From contig NZ_JBPZHB010000001.1 in assembly GCF_051857545.1 (NCBI RefSeq), forward strand, positions 124,001-188,000: a stretch of DNA of 64,000 nucleotides, in the 5' to 3' direction. The stretch comes from Larkinella sp051857545 (GTDB lineage Bacteria > Bacteroidota > Bacteroidia > Cytophagales > Spirosomataceae). The position numbers and the translations under genes were made by a program. Shown in pieces: positions 56,504 to 64,000 of the stretch (positions are counted from its first letter, which is position 1; each line of letters begins with the position of its first letter). The notes below the pieces were generated by a model, which made no database searches, was not told the DNA's origin, and saw nothing but the letters and a program-made list of their open reading frames with translations.

Positions 56504-59419
56504 TCAATTTTCAGACAATACACTCCGAATGTATTCCGAGGGGGATAAGGTGAAGAGATCCTTGAAGCATTGACCAAAATAGGAAGGGCTCTCGAAACCA
56601 ACCATATAGGCGGTTTCAGAAACCGGATAGCCAGCTTTTAGCAAATCGGCGGCTTTGCGAAGTCGGTAATTACGGATGAATTCACTGACCGTCATGCCCA
56701 GCATGGTCGTCAGTTTGCGATTGAGGGTTCGGGAACTCATCGACACTTCCAGGGCAAGGTCATCGACCGATAGTTTGGCATCGTCGATGTGCTTTTCGAG
56801 GGCCTGGTAGAGTTGACTTAGGAAAGCGTTTTCGTAGGCTGGTAGCGCAGTCGTTTGGGGTTTGCTGAACTGGAGGTTGTAAAATTTGCGCAACGTCGAT
56901 TGGTAGTGGAGCAGGTTAGCCACCCGGAGCTGCAATTCCCGTTGATCGAAGGGTTTGGTTAGATAATCGTTGGCACCCACCGACAGACCTTCGAGTTTGC
57001 TTTCGGAAGCGGTTTTGGCGGTCAGCAGAATAACGGCAATGTGGCCCGTTTGGGGAGTTTGCTTGATAAGCCGACAAAGTTGAAGCCCGTCCATTTCCGG
57101 CATCATGATGTCGCTCAGCACCAGATCGGGCAATTCGGCCTGGCAGAATTGCCATCCTTCCTGCCCGTTGGCCGCCGTAATGACCCGGTAGGTATTGGAA
57201 AGTCCGGCTGCAATCAGATGGCGCAGGGCCGGGTTATCTTCCACGACCAGGATGAGCGGGAGCGTTTCATTGATGGAAGCGGTTTTGTCGGGCAATGGAG
57301 TAACAAACGGGGGCGGTATTTCTGGCCAAAGCGTCTGAGATGTGATTGGGTTCAGCGTTGGATGCTCGGCAAAGGGAAGACGAACGGGACACTCGACGGT
57401 CACTGTGGTGCCTTTGCCGACCTCGCTTTCCACCCTGACCGTGCCATTGAGCAGATCCGTCAATTCTTTTACGAGAGCCAACCCGATGCCGGTTCCGCCA
57501 AAAGAGCGGGTCCGGGAGTCGTCGATCTGATAAAAGCGATCAAAAATGTGGGGAATCTGGTCTGGCGCAATACCGGTTCCGGTGTCGGAAACCGACAACC
57601 GCAAGATGAGGTAGCCAGCCGCCTGCATCGGCTCCGCACTTAATTTGACTTCCACCGAGCCTCCACCGGGCGTATATTTCAAGGCGTTCGAAAGCAGATT
57701 ATAGCTAATTTTCCCCCATTTGTCGTCATCGAACAGCAGTTGGTCCGGAAGAGGGCCGGGTTGGTACGTCAACTGAATCCGTTTGGTTTCGGCAGTTATC
57801 CGGAATGAATTAACGAGATCATTCAGGAAATGAACCACATCGCCCTGTGATTCCTGGATGGTCAGACTGCCAGATTCCAGTTTTGACAGATCCAGCAATT
57901 GATTGATCAGTTGAAGCAATTGACGCGCATTGCGGTGGATGGTCGTCAGCGTATTTTGGAGAACGGAATTTTCAACGGAAAACCCTTTCCCCGGCGGGGG
58001 CAGCAGTTGCTCAATGGGGGAGATAATCAGCGTGAGTGGCGTCCGGAATTCATGGGTAATGTTGGAAAAAAAACGGTTTTTCACTTCTTCAACCTCCTTG
58101 CGCCGGTCGGCTTCCTGCCGTTTCAGGGCCATTTGCTCGATGAGCTGGTTGGCCGTTTTCAGTTCAACCGTCAATGCTTCCGTTCGCTTAAAAGCCGTAG
58201 AAAAACGGATCGCCAGCAACAACGACTGACAGAGGGTGAAAATGACGACGGCACTGGAAAGCAGGAAATAGGTGTGAATGAGACCGGCCTGGTACAGGGT
58301 GTCGTTGATTGCACAGGCCGTCAGCAGGATCATATCACAAAAAAGGATAAAACCGCCTTCTTTCTTCTGTCGGGCGGCCTGAAAGGCAATCCAGAAAAAA
58401 TAACCGCATTCAACCGTAGCGAGGGGGCTGATCAGGGTACCCCAGGCCGCGTAGACCGGGGGCGGTGTGAGCAGCACCAGCGCCAGAAAACCCAGGTTCA
58501 GCACAAAAATGCTTTTTCGGGCCAGGGCCGAAATGGCACCCGGAAACAGGCATTGCAGGTAGAGCGTGATGCCGATGATCCCAATTGGAAAGGCACTATA
58601 GAGTGCTTTGTTGGCCAGCACCCAGTCCGCTTCGGGAAAAACCAGGAAAAACAGACTTTCCGAATTGAAATTCTCCCGAAATGCGGCCAGTACACAGAGG
58701 ATGCCAAACAGCAAGGGTGCCCGGTCTTTTCGGCGAAGCGCATAGAGCACGAAGTGATACAGCCCAATGATTAAAAGGGCGCCAACGATGAAGGAAGAAA
58801 TCAGCAGGCTTCGTTCCCGGCTTTGTGAAATGACCGCCGGATTACCCAATTCCAGGCTTTTCCAGATGCCCCCATAGGCAAAAAAATAGTTGGAAACGTG
58901 CAACAGCAGGAACGCTTCTTTGCCCGCAACCAGAAATGAGACGATTTTGGCGTTGATCTCCGGTTTCATGGTCCGGTCGGTTGCCACCTGGCCGGTCTGG
59001 GTCACCAACTGACCATTGACGTAAAGGGTATAGGCGGTTCGGATTGGCGGAAGGCGCAACGACCATACTTTTCCTGAATCGGGAAGGATAATCCGCAACC
59101 CGTAGGTGCAGTGGCCCAAATCCTGGGGAAACAAGGTGGAACTGCCGGTATACGAATGCCAGTTTCCGGGCACCGGTATCAGGGTTTGGCTCGTGGCGAC
59201 GCGGGCTGAATCGACAAATTGGTTCCATTTAAAAAACCAGTCGCCCACGAGAGATACGGGTTCTGAAGCACCATAGGAGTAGGAAGAAAGATCCATGACG
59301 CCGGCCTGGGCCGTGTAGACACGGTTTTTCTGAGCCAGACCAACCAGGGTTTGGCTACTCAAATAAAACACCAGCAGCAAGACCCGTGGGTTCCGTAGGG
59401 GCGTCATAAAAATCTGCAT
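56504..59419 (-). CDS. Hybrid two-component sensor: 7TM-DISM, histidine kinase, receiver and AraC domain
   Basis: 971 residues. Domains in order: signal and extracellular 7TMR-DISM-type sensor (to about 205), seven membrane spans (about 207-400), a coiled segment, HisKA with the phospho-acceptor His456 (FFSNITHEFRTPLTLI), an ATPase domain (GTGIGLALVKELTDLL), a receiver domain with Asp770 (DLVLSDIMMPEMDG), and a C-terminal AraC helix-turn-helix (MLGMTVSEFIRNYRLRKAADLL, GFESPSYFGQCF). It senses a signal outside and binds DNA from the same chain. The target genes are unknown; it does not sit next to a SusCD pair. Confidence 0.96.
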   Translation of the reverse strand: MQIFMTPLRNPRVLLLVFYLSSQTLVGLAQKNRVYTAQAGVMDLSSYSYGASEPVSLVGDWFFKWNQFVDSARVATSQTLIPVPGNWHSYTGSSTLFPQDLGHCTYGLRIILPDSGKVWSLRLPPIRTAYTLYVNGQLVTQTGQVATDRTMKPEINAKIVSFLVAGKEAFLLLHVSNYFFAYGGIWKSLELGNPAVISQSRERSLLISSFIVGALLIIGLYHFVLYALRRKDRAPLLFGILCVLAAFRENFNSESLFFLVFPEADWVLANKALYSAFPIGIIGITLYLQCLFPGAISALARKSIFVLNLGFLALVLLTPPPVYAAWGTLISPLATVECGYFFWIAFQAARQKKEGGFILFCDMILLTACAINDTLYQAGLIHTYFLLSSAVVIFTLCQSLLLAIRFSTAFKRTEALTVELKTANQLIEQMALKRQEADRRKEVEEVKNRFFSNITHEFRTPLTLIISPIEQLLPPPGKGFSVENSVLQNTLTTIHRNARQLLQLINQLLDLSKLESGSLTIQESQGDVVHFLNDLVNSFRITAETKRIQLTYQPGPLPDQLLFDDDKWGKISYNLLSNALKYTPGGGSVEVKLSAEPMQAAGYLILRLSVSDTGTGIAPDQIPHIFDRFYQIDDSRTRSFGGTGIGLALVKELTDLLNGTVRVESEVGKGTTVTVECPVRLPFAEHPTLNPITSQTLWPEIPPPFVTPLPDKTASINETLPLILVVEDNPALRHLIAAGLSNTYRVITAANGQEGWQFCQAELPDLVLSDIMMPEMDGLQLCRLIKQTPQTGHIAVILLTAKTASESKLEGLSVGANDYLTKPFDQRELQLRVANLLHYQSTLRKFYNLQFSKPQTTALPAYENAFLSQLYQALEKHIDDAKLSVDDLALEVSMSSRTLNRKLTTMLGMTVSEFIRNYRLRKAADLLKAGYPVSETAYMVGFESPSYFGQCFKDLFTLSPSEYIRSVLSEN

Positions 59420-59676
59420 ACCTCATTTCCCGCTGAGACACCACGAATACGTGGGCCGGATGGTCAAATCGTCGGGTAATAATTGCGTAATACCGAATGG
59501 CTTAATTCATCGGGCATTCCCTACAAACCGAAAAAATCACTTACTTTGTATGGCAAAAATCGTGCTATAACCGATTGTTAGCAAATGGTAACAGTGTCAT
59601 TCAAGAATCCCCAGGGAATTTTTTGCGCACTTGTTCCTTTTCGTTTACAGAATACTAACTAACTTTTTCAGACACA

Positions 59677-60954
59677 ATGAGTATTATTCAGTCCATTCAT
59701 GCCAGACAGATTCTGGATTCGAGAGGCAATCCGACGGTGGAAGTCGATGTTCGTACCGAAAACGGTTTTTTGGGCCGTGCGGCCGTTCCATCGGGTGCCT
59801 CGACCGGTTCACACGAAGCCGTCGAATTGCGCGACGATGATCCGAAGCGGTACGTCGGCAAAGGCGTATTGAGAGCGGTTCAGAACGTTAATGAACTGAT
59901 CTTCCCGGAACTGGTAGGATCGTCGGTGTTCGATCAGAGCATGATCGACCGGATTATGATTGAACTGGATGGTACGTCGAACAAAGGTCGTCTGGGTGCC
60001 AATGCCATTCTGGGCGTTTCGATGGCGATTGCCAAAGCCGCTGCTCAGGAAGCCGGTTTGCCGCTGTACCGCTACATTGGCGGGGTCAACGCCAACACGC
60101 TGCCCGTACCGATGATGAATATTCTGAACGGCGGTAGTCATGCGGATAACTCCATCGACTTTCAGGAATTTATGGTGATGCCAGTTGGTGCGCCGACCTT
60201 CTCGGAAGCCCTGCGTTGGGGAACGGAAGTGTTCCACTCGCTGAAAAAAGTACTGAAGAGCAAAGGCATGTCGACCAATGTGGGCGACGAAGGCGGTTTT
60301 GCTCCCAACATTCCATCAAACGAAGAGGCTATCCAGATCATTCTGCAGGCCATCGATAAAGCCGGGTATCGCGCCGGTCAGGATATTTACATCGCGATGG
60401 ATGCCGCTGCGTCGGAGTTCTACGATGCCGAATCCGGAACGTACCACTTCAAAAAATCGACCGGCGACAAACTCAGTTCGTCCGAAATGGCAAACTACTG
60501 GAAAGAATGGGTTGACAAATATCCGATCATCTCCATCGAAGACGGTATGGCTGAAGACGACTGGAGTGGCTGGAAAGAACAAACCGAACTGATCGGGAAG
60601 AAGACTCAACTCGTTGGGGATGACTTGTTTGTGACAAACGTTACGCGTTTGCAACAGGGCATCGATCAGGGAATTGCCAACGCCGTTCTGGTGAAAGTAA
60701 ACCAGATCGGTTCGCTGACAGAAACCATCAATACGGTTAATCTGGCGAAACGCAATTCGTATAAAAACATCATGTCGCACCGTTCCGGCGAAACCGAAGA
60801 TGCAACGATTGCCGATTTGGCCGTGGCCCTGAATACGGGTCAGATCAAAACCGGTTCGGCGTCCCGCTCCGATCGGATGGCGAAATACAACCAGTTGCTC
60901 CGCATTGAAGAGGAACTGGGCGAAATCGCGTATTTCCCGGGCATTAAAATGTAA
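59677..60954 (+). CDS. eno: Enolase
   Basis: 425 residues. SIIQSIHARQILDSRGNPTV opens it; SHRSGETEDATIADLAVAL and KTGSASRSDRMAKYNQLLRI hold active-site Lys/Ser/Arg residues; metal ligands lie in IAMDAAASEF, SIEDGMAEDD and VGDDLFVTN. It converts 2-phosphoglycerate to phosphoenolpyruvate in glycolysis. It is followed by a perfect terminator at 60964 and an FtsB-like gene. Confidence 0.98.
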   Translation: MSIIQSIHARQILDSRGNPTVEVDVRTENGFLGRAAVPSGASTGSHEAVELRDDDPKRYVGKGVLRAVQNVNELIFPELVGSSVFDQSMIDRIMIELDGTSNKGRLGANAILGVSMAIAKAAAQEAGLPLYRYIGGVNANTLPVPMMNILNGGSHADNSIDFQEFMVMPVGAPTFSEALRWGTEVFHSLKKVLKSKGMSTNVGDEGGFAPNIPSNEEAIQIILQAIDKAGYRAGQDIYIAMDAAASEFYDAESGTYHFKKSTGDKLSSSEMANYWKEWVDKYPIISIEDGMAEDDWSGWKEQTELIGKKTQLVGDDLFVTNVTRLQQGIDQGIANAVLVKVNQIGSLTETINTVNLAKRNSYKNIMSHRSGETEDATIADLAVALNTGQIKTGSASRSDRMAKYNQLLRIEEELGEIAYFPGIKM

Positions 60955-60963
60955 TCATTCTTA

Positions 60964-60996
60964 CCCCCAACTCCTTTAGGAGTTGGGGGCTTTTAT
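60964..60996 (+). terminator. Intrinsic terminator after eno
   Basis: CCCCCAACTCC (60964-60974) and GGAGTTGGGGG (60979-60989) make a perfect 11-bp stem with a TTTA loop, then CTTTTATT. It lies 9 bp after the stop and only 19 bp before the next start codon. Confidence 0.92.
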
Positions 60997-61007
60997 TCCG
61001 ACATCCC

Positions 61008-61319
61008 ATGCTGACCAAAATCCTCCGAGTCGTCAAAAACTTCTATTTCGCAACGGGTGTGGGATTGTTAATCTGGATGCTGTTTTTTGATGCCAACGAC
61101 ATCATTTCTCAGGTTCGCAACAGCCTGAAATTGGGCGATCTGGAGACGGATCTGGTCTATTACGACGAAAAAATCGAGGAAGTAGAAATTCAGCGCCAGT
61201 CCATTCTGGGTAATCCCCGTTTGCAGGAGAAATACGCCCGCGAAAACTACCTCATGAAAAAGCCCAATGAGGATGTTTATGTGCTGGTCAATGAGAAAAA
61301 TGAACCCATCGAAAAATAA
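61008..61319 (+). CDS. FtsB/DivIC-type septum formation initiator protein
   Basis: 103 residues: a short cytoplasmic start, one membrane span (about 15-29, FATGVGLLIWMLFF), a coiled coil (DLETDLVYYDEKIEEVEIQR) and the conserved end LQEKYARENYLMKKPNEDVYVLV. It is the bitopic partner of FtsL/FtsQ in the divisome. Genes for this protein commonly follow eno. Confidence 0.92.
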   Translation: MLTKILRVVKNFYFATGVGLLIWMLFFDANDIISQVRNSLKLGDLETDLVYYDEKIEEVEIQRQSILGNPRLQEKYARENYLMKKPNEDVYVLVNEKNEPIEK

Positions 61320-61374
61320 GGATGAATCTCGGCACGGGCGGCTCTCCAGCGTTCATCCTTCCTAGTTCATTCGT

Positions 61375-61902
61375 ATGATAAACGTTCTCTTTGTCTGTCT
61401 GGGAAACATTTGCCGGTCGCCGGTGGCGGAAGGCGTCTTTCAGCAGTTGATCAAAGAACGGGGCCTGGAAGCGTCGATTCAATGCGACTCGGCCGGCACA
61501 TCTTCCTACCACATTGGCGACCTGCCCGACCGCCGGACCCGTGAAAATGCGCTCGAACACGGCATTAAACTGACTCACCGCGCCCGCAAGCTGTCGGGTG
61601 AGGATTTGTCGCAGTTCGATTACCTCGTGGCCATGGACGAAGCGAATTATGACGCCATTCAGTATTTCAGCCACCGGAGTACCGGACTTTACAGCGAAGA
61701 AAACACGGTTTTACTGCGCGAATTTGATCCCCAGCCGGATTCCGGGCCGAATGGGCTGAGTGTCCCCGACCCTTATTACGAAGACGCTGTAGTTTTTGAA
61801 CAAGTCTATCAGATTGTGTCCCGTTGCTGCGAAAATTTGCTGAATTACCTGGTGGAGCAACACGCACTGCAACCATCTGCAACGGGAGCAAAAAAGAAAT
61901 AA
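61375..61902 (+). CDS. Low-molecular-weight protein tyrosine phosphatase
   Basis: 175 residues. The P-loop CLGNICRSP (Cys 8, Arg 14 region) lies at the N-terminus, and the general-acid Asp in DPYYED lies near 130. It dephosphorylates tyrosine in proteins, in bacteria often those of exopolysaccharide systems. The sugar nucleotidyltransferase gene follows after 179 bp, which hold only a short palindromic stretch (AAACC/GGTTT). Confidence 0.93.
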   Translation: MINVLFVCLGNICRSPVAEGVFQQLIKERGLEASIQCDSAGTSSYHIGDLPDRRTRENALEHGIKLTHRARKLSGEDLSQFDYLVAMDEANYDAIQYFSHRSTGLYSEENTVLLREFDPQPDSGPNGLSVPDPYYEDAVVFEQVYQIVSRCCENLLNYLVEQHALQPSATGAKKK

Positions 61903-62081
61903 TGCACTTGATAATCTCCCCCGGAGGTACGGATAGTTTTATGAAATAAAGAAAAAATTTCAATAAAATAGGTCTGACAAACCGTATGGTTTTTAGTCTG
62001 CTAATTTTCTTTAGATTGAACCCGTTTGTGAACGGCTATTCTAACTACTCAACGATATACCATCTAAAATTAGCTTCGTAA

Positions 62082-63032
62082 ATGATGAGAATTAAAAAAG
62101 CGGTGATTACGGCGGCCGCCCGTGGAGAACGGCTCTATCCGGTTGCGGATACCATTCAGAAAGCCATGCTTCCGGTGATCGATACCGACGGCCTGCACAA
62201 ACCGGTGATCCAGATTATTGCTGAAGAAGCGTTTGCCAGCGGAATTGAAGAATTGTGCGTGGTTTGTGCGCCCGGTGACGGCGACCGCTATCTTAAAGCT
62301 TTTGCTTCCCTGCGGGATAATCTTTTCAATTCATTCAAGGGCGTCGACTGGGCGAAGAAAGAAGCCGAGAAAATCGATCATTTGCTGGATCGGGTTCAGT
62401 TTGCCGAACAAAAGGAACCGCTGGGCTATGGCCATGCCGTCTATTGTGCTAAGGATTTTGTGAATGACGAGCCCTTTCTGCTGCTTTTGGGAGATTATCT
62501 TTATGTTTCCAATCTCAAATTGAAAAGCTGCGCGGCCCAATTGCTGGAACTGGCTTCGCAGGAAAACTGCTCGGTTTCGGCCGTCAATCCGACCATCGAA
62601 CACCAGATTGGCCGCTATGGGACGCTTACGGGCAAACAGGCTGCCAATCGCTCGGGTGTCTATCAGATTGAGAAAATCATTGAAAAACCACCCCTGAGTG
62701 TGGCCGAACTCGAACTCCAGACTCCGGGTTTACGGGCTGGCTATTACCTGTGCTTCTTCGGAATGCACGTCTTTACCCCCGCTATTTTCTCCATTTTACA
62801 GAAATACATCGACCAGAACAGCACCAACATTCTGTTGACGCCTGCCCTTCAGGAACTGGCCGAAACCGAAAACTATCTGGCGCTGGAAGTAAAAGGGAAT
62901 CGCTACGATTTAAGCCGGAAACACGGGCTGTTACGCGCGCAGATTGCGTTGGGATTAGCGGGCGAGGCCCACAGCGAAATCCTGTCGACAATGGTGGAAT
63001 TACTGGCTGAAGCAAACAGCAGAACTGTCTGA
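62082..63032 (+). CDS. Sugar-phosphate nucleotidyltransferase (GalU-like)
   Basis: 316 residues. The N-terminal nucleotide-binding loop KAVITAAARGERLYPVADTI and QKAMLPV, GYGHAVYCAKDFVNDEPFLLLLGDYLY (metal Asp region), and the sugar-binding segment IEKIIEKPPLS match UTP-glucose-1-phosphate uridylyltransferase and relatives. It makes an NDP-sugar for envelope polymers. The overall match is to the family; the sugar is not fixed. The start is an ATG pair (MMRIKKAVIT). The next gene begins 3 bp after its stop, so the two are coupled. Confidence 0.85.
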   Translation: MMRIKKAVITAAARGERLYPVADTIQKAMLPVIDTDGLHKPVIQIIAEEAFASGIEELCVVCAPGDGDRYLKAFASLRDNLFNSFKGVDWAKKEAEKIDHLLDRVQFAEQKEPLGYGHAVYCAKDFVNDEPFLLLLGDYLYVSNLKLKSCAAQLLELASQENCSVSAVNPTIEHQIGRYGTLTGKQAANRSGVYQIEKIIEKPPLSVAELELQTPGLRAGYYLCFFGMHVFTPAIFSILQKYIDQNSTNILLTPALQELAETENYLALEVKGNRYDLSRKHGLLRAQIALGLAGEAHSEILSTMVELLAEANSRTV

Positions 63033-63035
63033 TAT

Positions 63036-64000
63036 ATGAACGTTTTTATAGAGACGATTACATCGACAGATCCCGCCAAACGCAACCGTTCTTTTTACGA
63101 AATAAGTCGCCGGTTGTCGGGGAAAGAGTTGCTGGGCCTGTTGCGGGAGCTCGATGAATTTCGGAAATCGACACCGAGTTTATACGATAAAGTAAGAGCC
63201 ATTCTGTTCCTGTATGCGGGCTTCCGGTTTTTCCTGATGGAAACGCCCGAAACGCCAACAACCGGGAAAGTGCCGTACGCCGGTTTTGAGGATTTGCTGG
63301 CCCGCCGGTTCGAGCAGGCTATTGCTACCTTTTTGCACGAACTGGATAAGCAGGGACCCAATGCGGCTTTGTTCAGCGCGCTGGCCGAAAGCTACCACCA
63401 TCTATCGTTCCAGATTCTGGCGGGGCAGGTTCGGAAAAGCGTACGTTCCAGCAAAGGAAACCAGTGGATGTTTCGGGTCGGCCACCGCGAAGAACACCCG
63501 ATCCGGATTCACCCGACTTTGCTGAAACGCCCGGAGAATTCGCTCTTTTATCCCATTCTGCACGAACAGACGTCCGTACGGATGGACTTGACCCACAGCG
63601 GTTGGTCGGATATTTTCTTCCTCGGAATGGATTATCCGGAAGGTGCCCGCGTGGTCAATATATCAATTGATCTAGGCGTTTTTGGCCGTGATGCCGACAT
63701 TCGCCCCCCGCTGAACTGCTACGTTCGCGTGATACCGGACCCGGTTCTACGCCTGACGAGCATCGACTTAAACACCACGAAAGACATTGCCGATCTCGCC
63801 GATTTGTTCAATTTCGGAAATGATTACCTGAGCCTGGTAAAAGCCGGGGTCATTGCCTCCGGACTCATTCCGCCTTCGTTCGAAAATACGAATCAGTCTT
63901 TACCCGATATTCTATCCCGGATTGTCGCGCCGGGTATGGGCATCGAGCTGGTGACCAAAGTAAACGACATTCCGAAAGGCTCCCGGTTTGCGGTTTCGAC
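63036..64000 (+). CDS. Unrecognised protein, partial (runs off right edge), coupled to nucleotidyltransferase
   Basis: Open from ATG 63036 to the window end without a stop: at least 321 residues. It begins MNVFIETITSTDPAKRNRSF, has a helical N-terminal half (LLGLLRELDEFRKSTPSLYD, FLYAGFRFFLM) and a beta-rich second part (GWSDIFFLGMDYPEGARVVN, LGVFGRDADIRPPLNCYVRV). No signal or membrane span is visible. I do not recognise a family. Being 3 bp behind the nucleotidyltransferase it probably works with it on a sugar or its nucleotide derivative. Confidence 0.6.
   Translation, partial: MNVFIETITSTDPAKRNRSFYEISRRLSGKELLGLLRELDEFRKSTPSLYDKVRAILFLYAGFRFFLMETPETPTTGKVPYAGFEDLLARRFEQAIATFLHELDKQGPNAALFSALAESYHHLSFQILAGQVRKSVRSSKGNQWMFRVGHREEHPIRIHPTLLKRPENSLFYPILHEQTSVRMDLTHSGWSDIFFLGMDYPEGARVVNISIDLGVFGRDADIRPPLNCYVRVIPDPVLRLTSIDLNTTKDIADLADLFNFGNDYLSLVKAGVIASGLIPPSFENTNQSLPDILSRIVAPGMGIELVTKVNDIPKGSRFAVS

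Overview
The window looks like a chromosome segment of a Bacteroidota bacterium, most likely order Cytophagales (Spirosoma/Larkinella-like). The reasons are SusC/SusD outer-membrane pairs with FecR/ECF-sigma control, a lipidated TamA (TamL) next to TamB, a hybrid two-component protein ending in an AraC domain, TTG-N16..20-TAnnTTTG promoters, and an S10-spc-alpha ribosomal cluster running on into carA. There is no prophage, insertion sequence or CRISPR array; the non-coding interest lies in palindromic intergenic repeats and structured RNAs.

Layout. (1) 1-16084, minus strand: an ECF sigma factor, FecR anti-sigma, a SusC with an STN signalling domain, SusD, a mutarotase-like protein, a PQQ dehydrogenase with a built-in cytochrome c, a twin-arginine-exported mannonate-dehydratase-like enolase-superfamily enzyme, a twin-arginine-exported metallophosphatase and an SGNH/TPR protein. 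This reads as a nutrient uptake and periplasmic sugar-oxidation locus, interrupted by three arrays of palindromic repeats. (2) 16211-23874, plus: a tiny membrane protein, then TamB and TamL, the outer-membrane assembly pair. (3) 23891-30563, minus: a PepSY-like protein and a CzcCBA-type divalent metal efflux operon headed by an unrecognised small secreted protein.

(4) 30705-35102: the most unusual part. A divergent WYL-domain regulator faces an operon of slipin (SPFH) and RtcB RNA ligase. The 630 bp between them are non-coding and encode, on the slipin-rtcB strand, a tRNA mimic in circularly permuted order: the acceptor stem is closed by one nucleotide and both ends lie at the anticodon loop, as in a tRNA cut at its anticodon. 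It resembles the tRNA-like domain of bacterial Y RNAs, but no Ro60 gene is in the window. Together this looks like an RNA-repair system with its own RNA component.

(5) 35300-54863, plus: fusA, rpsJ, a promoter-structured RNA-terminator unit, then rplC to rplQ with secY, map, infA and rpoA, ending in carA. S3 carries a 90-residue RGG tail, L17 is fused to a helix-hairpin-helix domain, and several intergenic gaps hold quasi-palindromic low-complexity spacers. (6) 54971-64000: a DUF1624-type membrane protein, a small hypothetical, a hybrid histidine kinase, enolase, an FtsB/DivIC-like protein, a low-molecular-weight tyrosine phosphatase, a sugar nucleotidyltransferase, and an unrecognised gene cut by the right edge.
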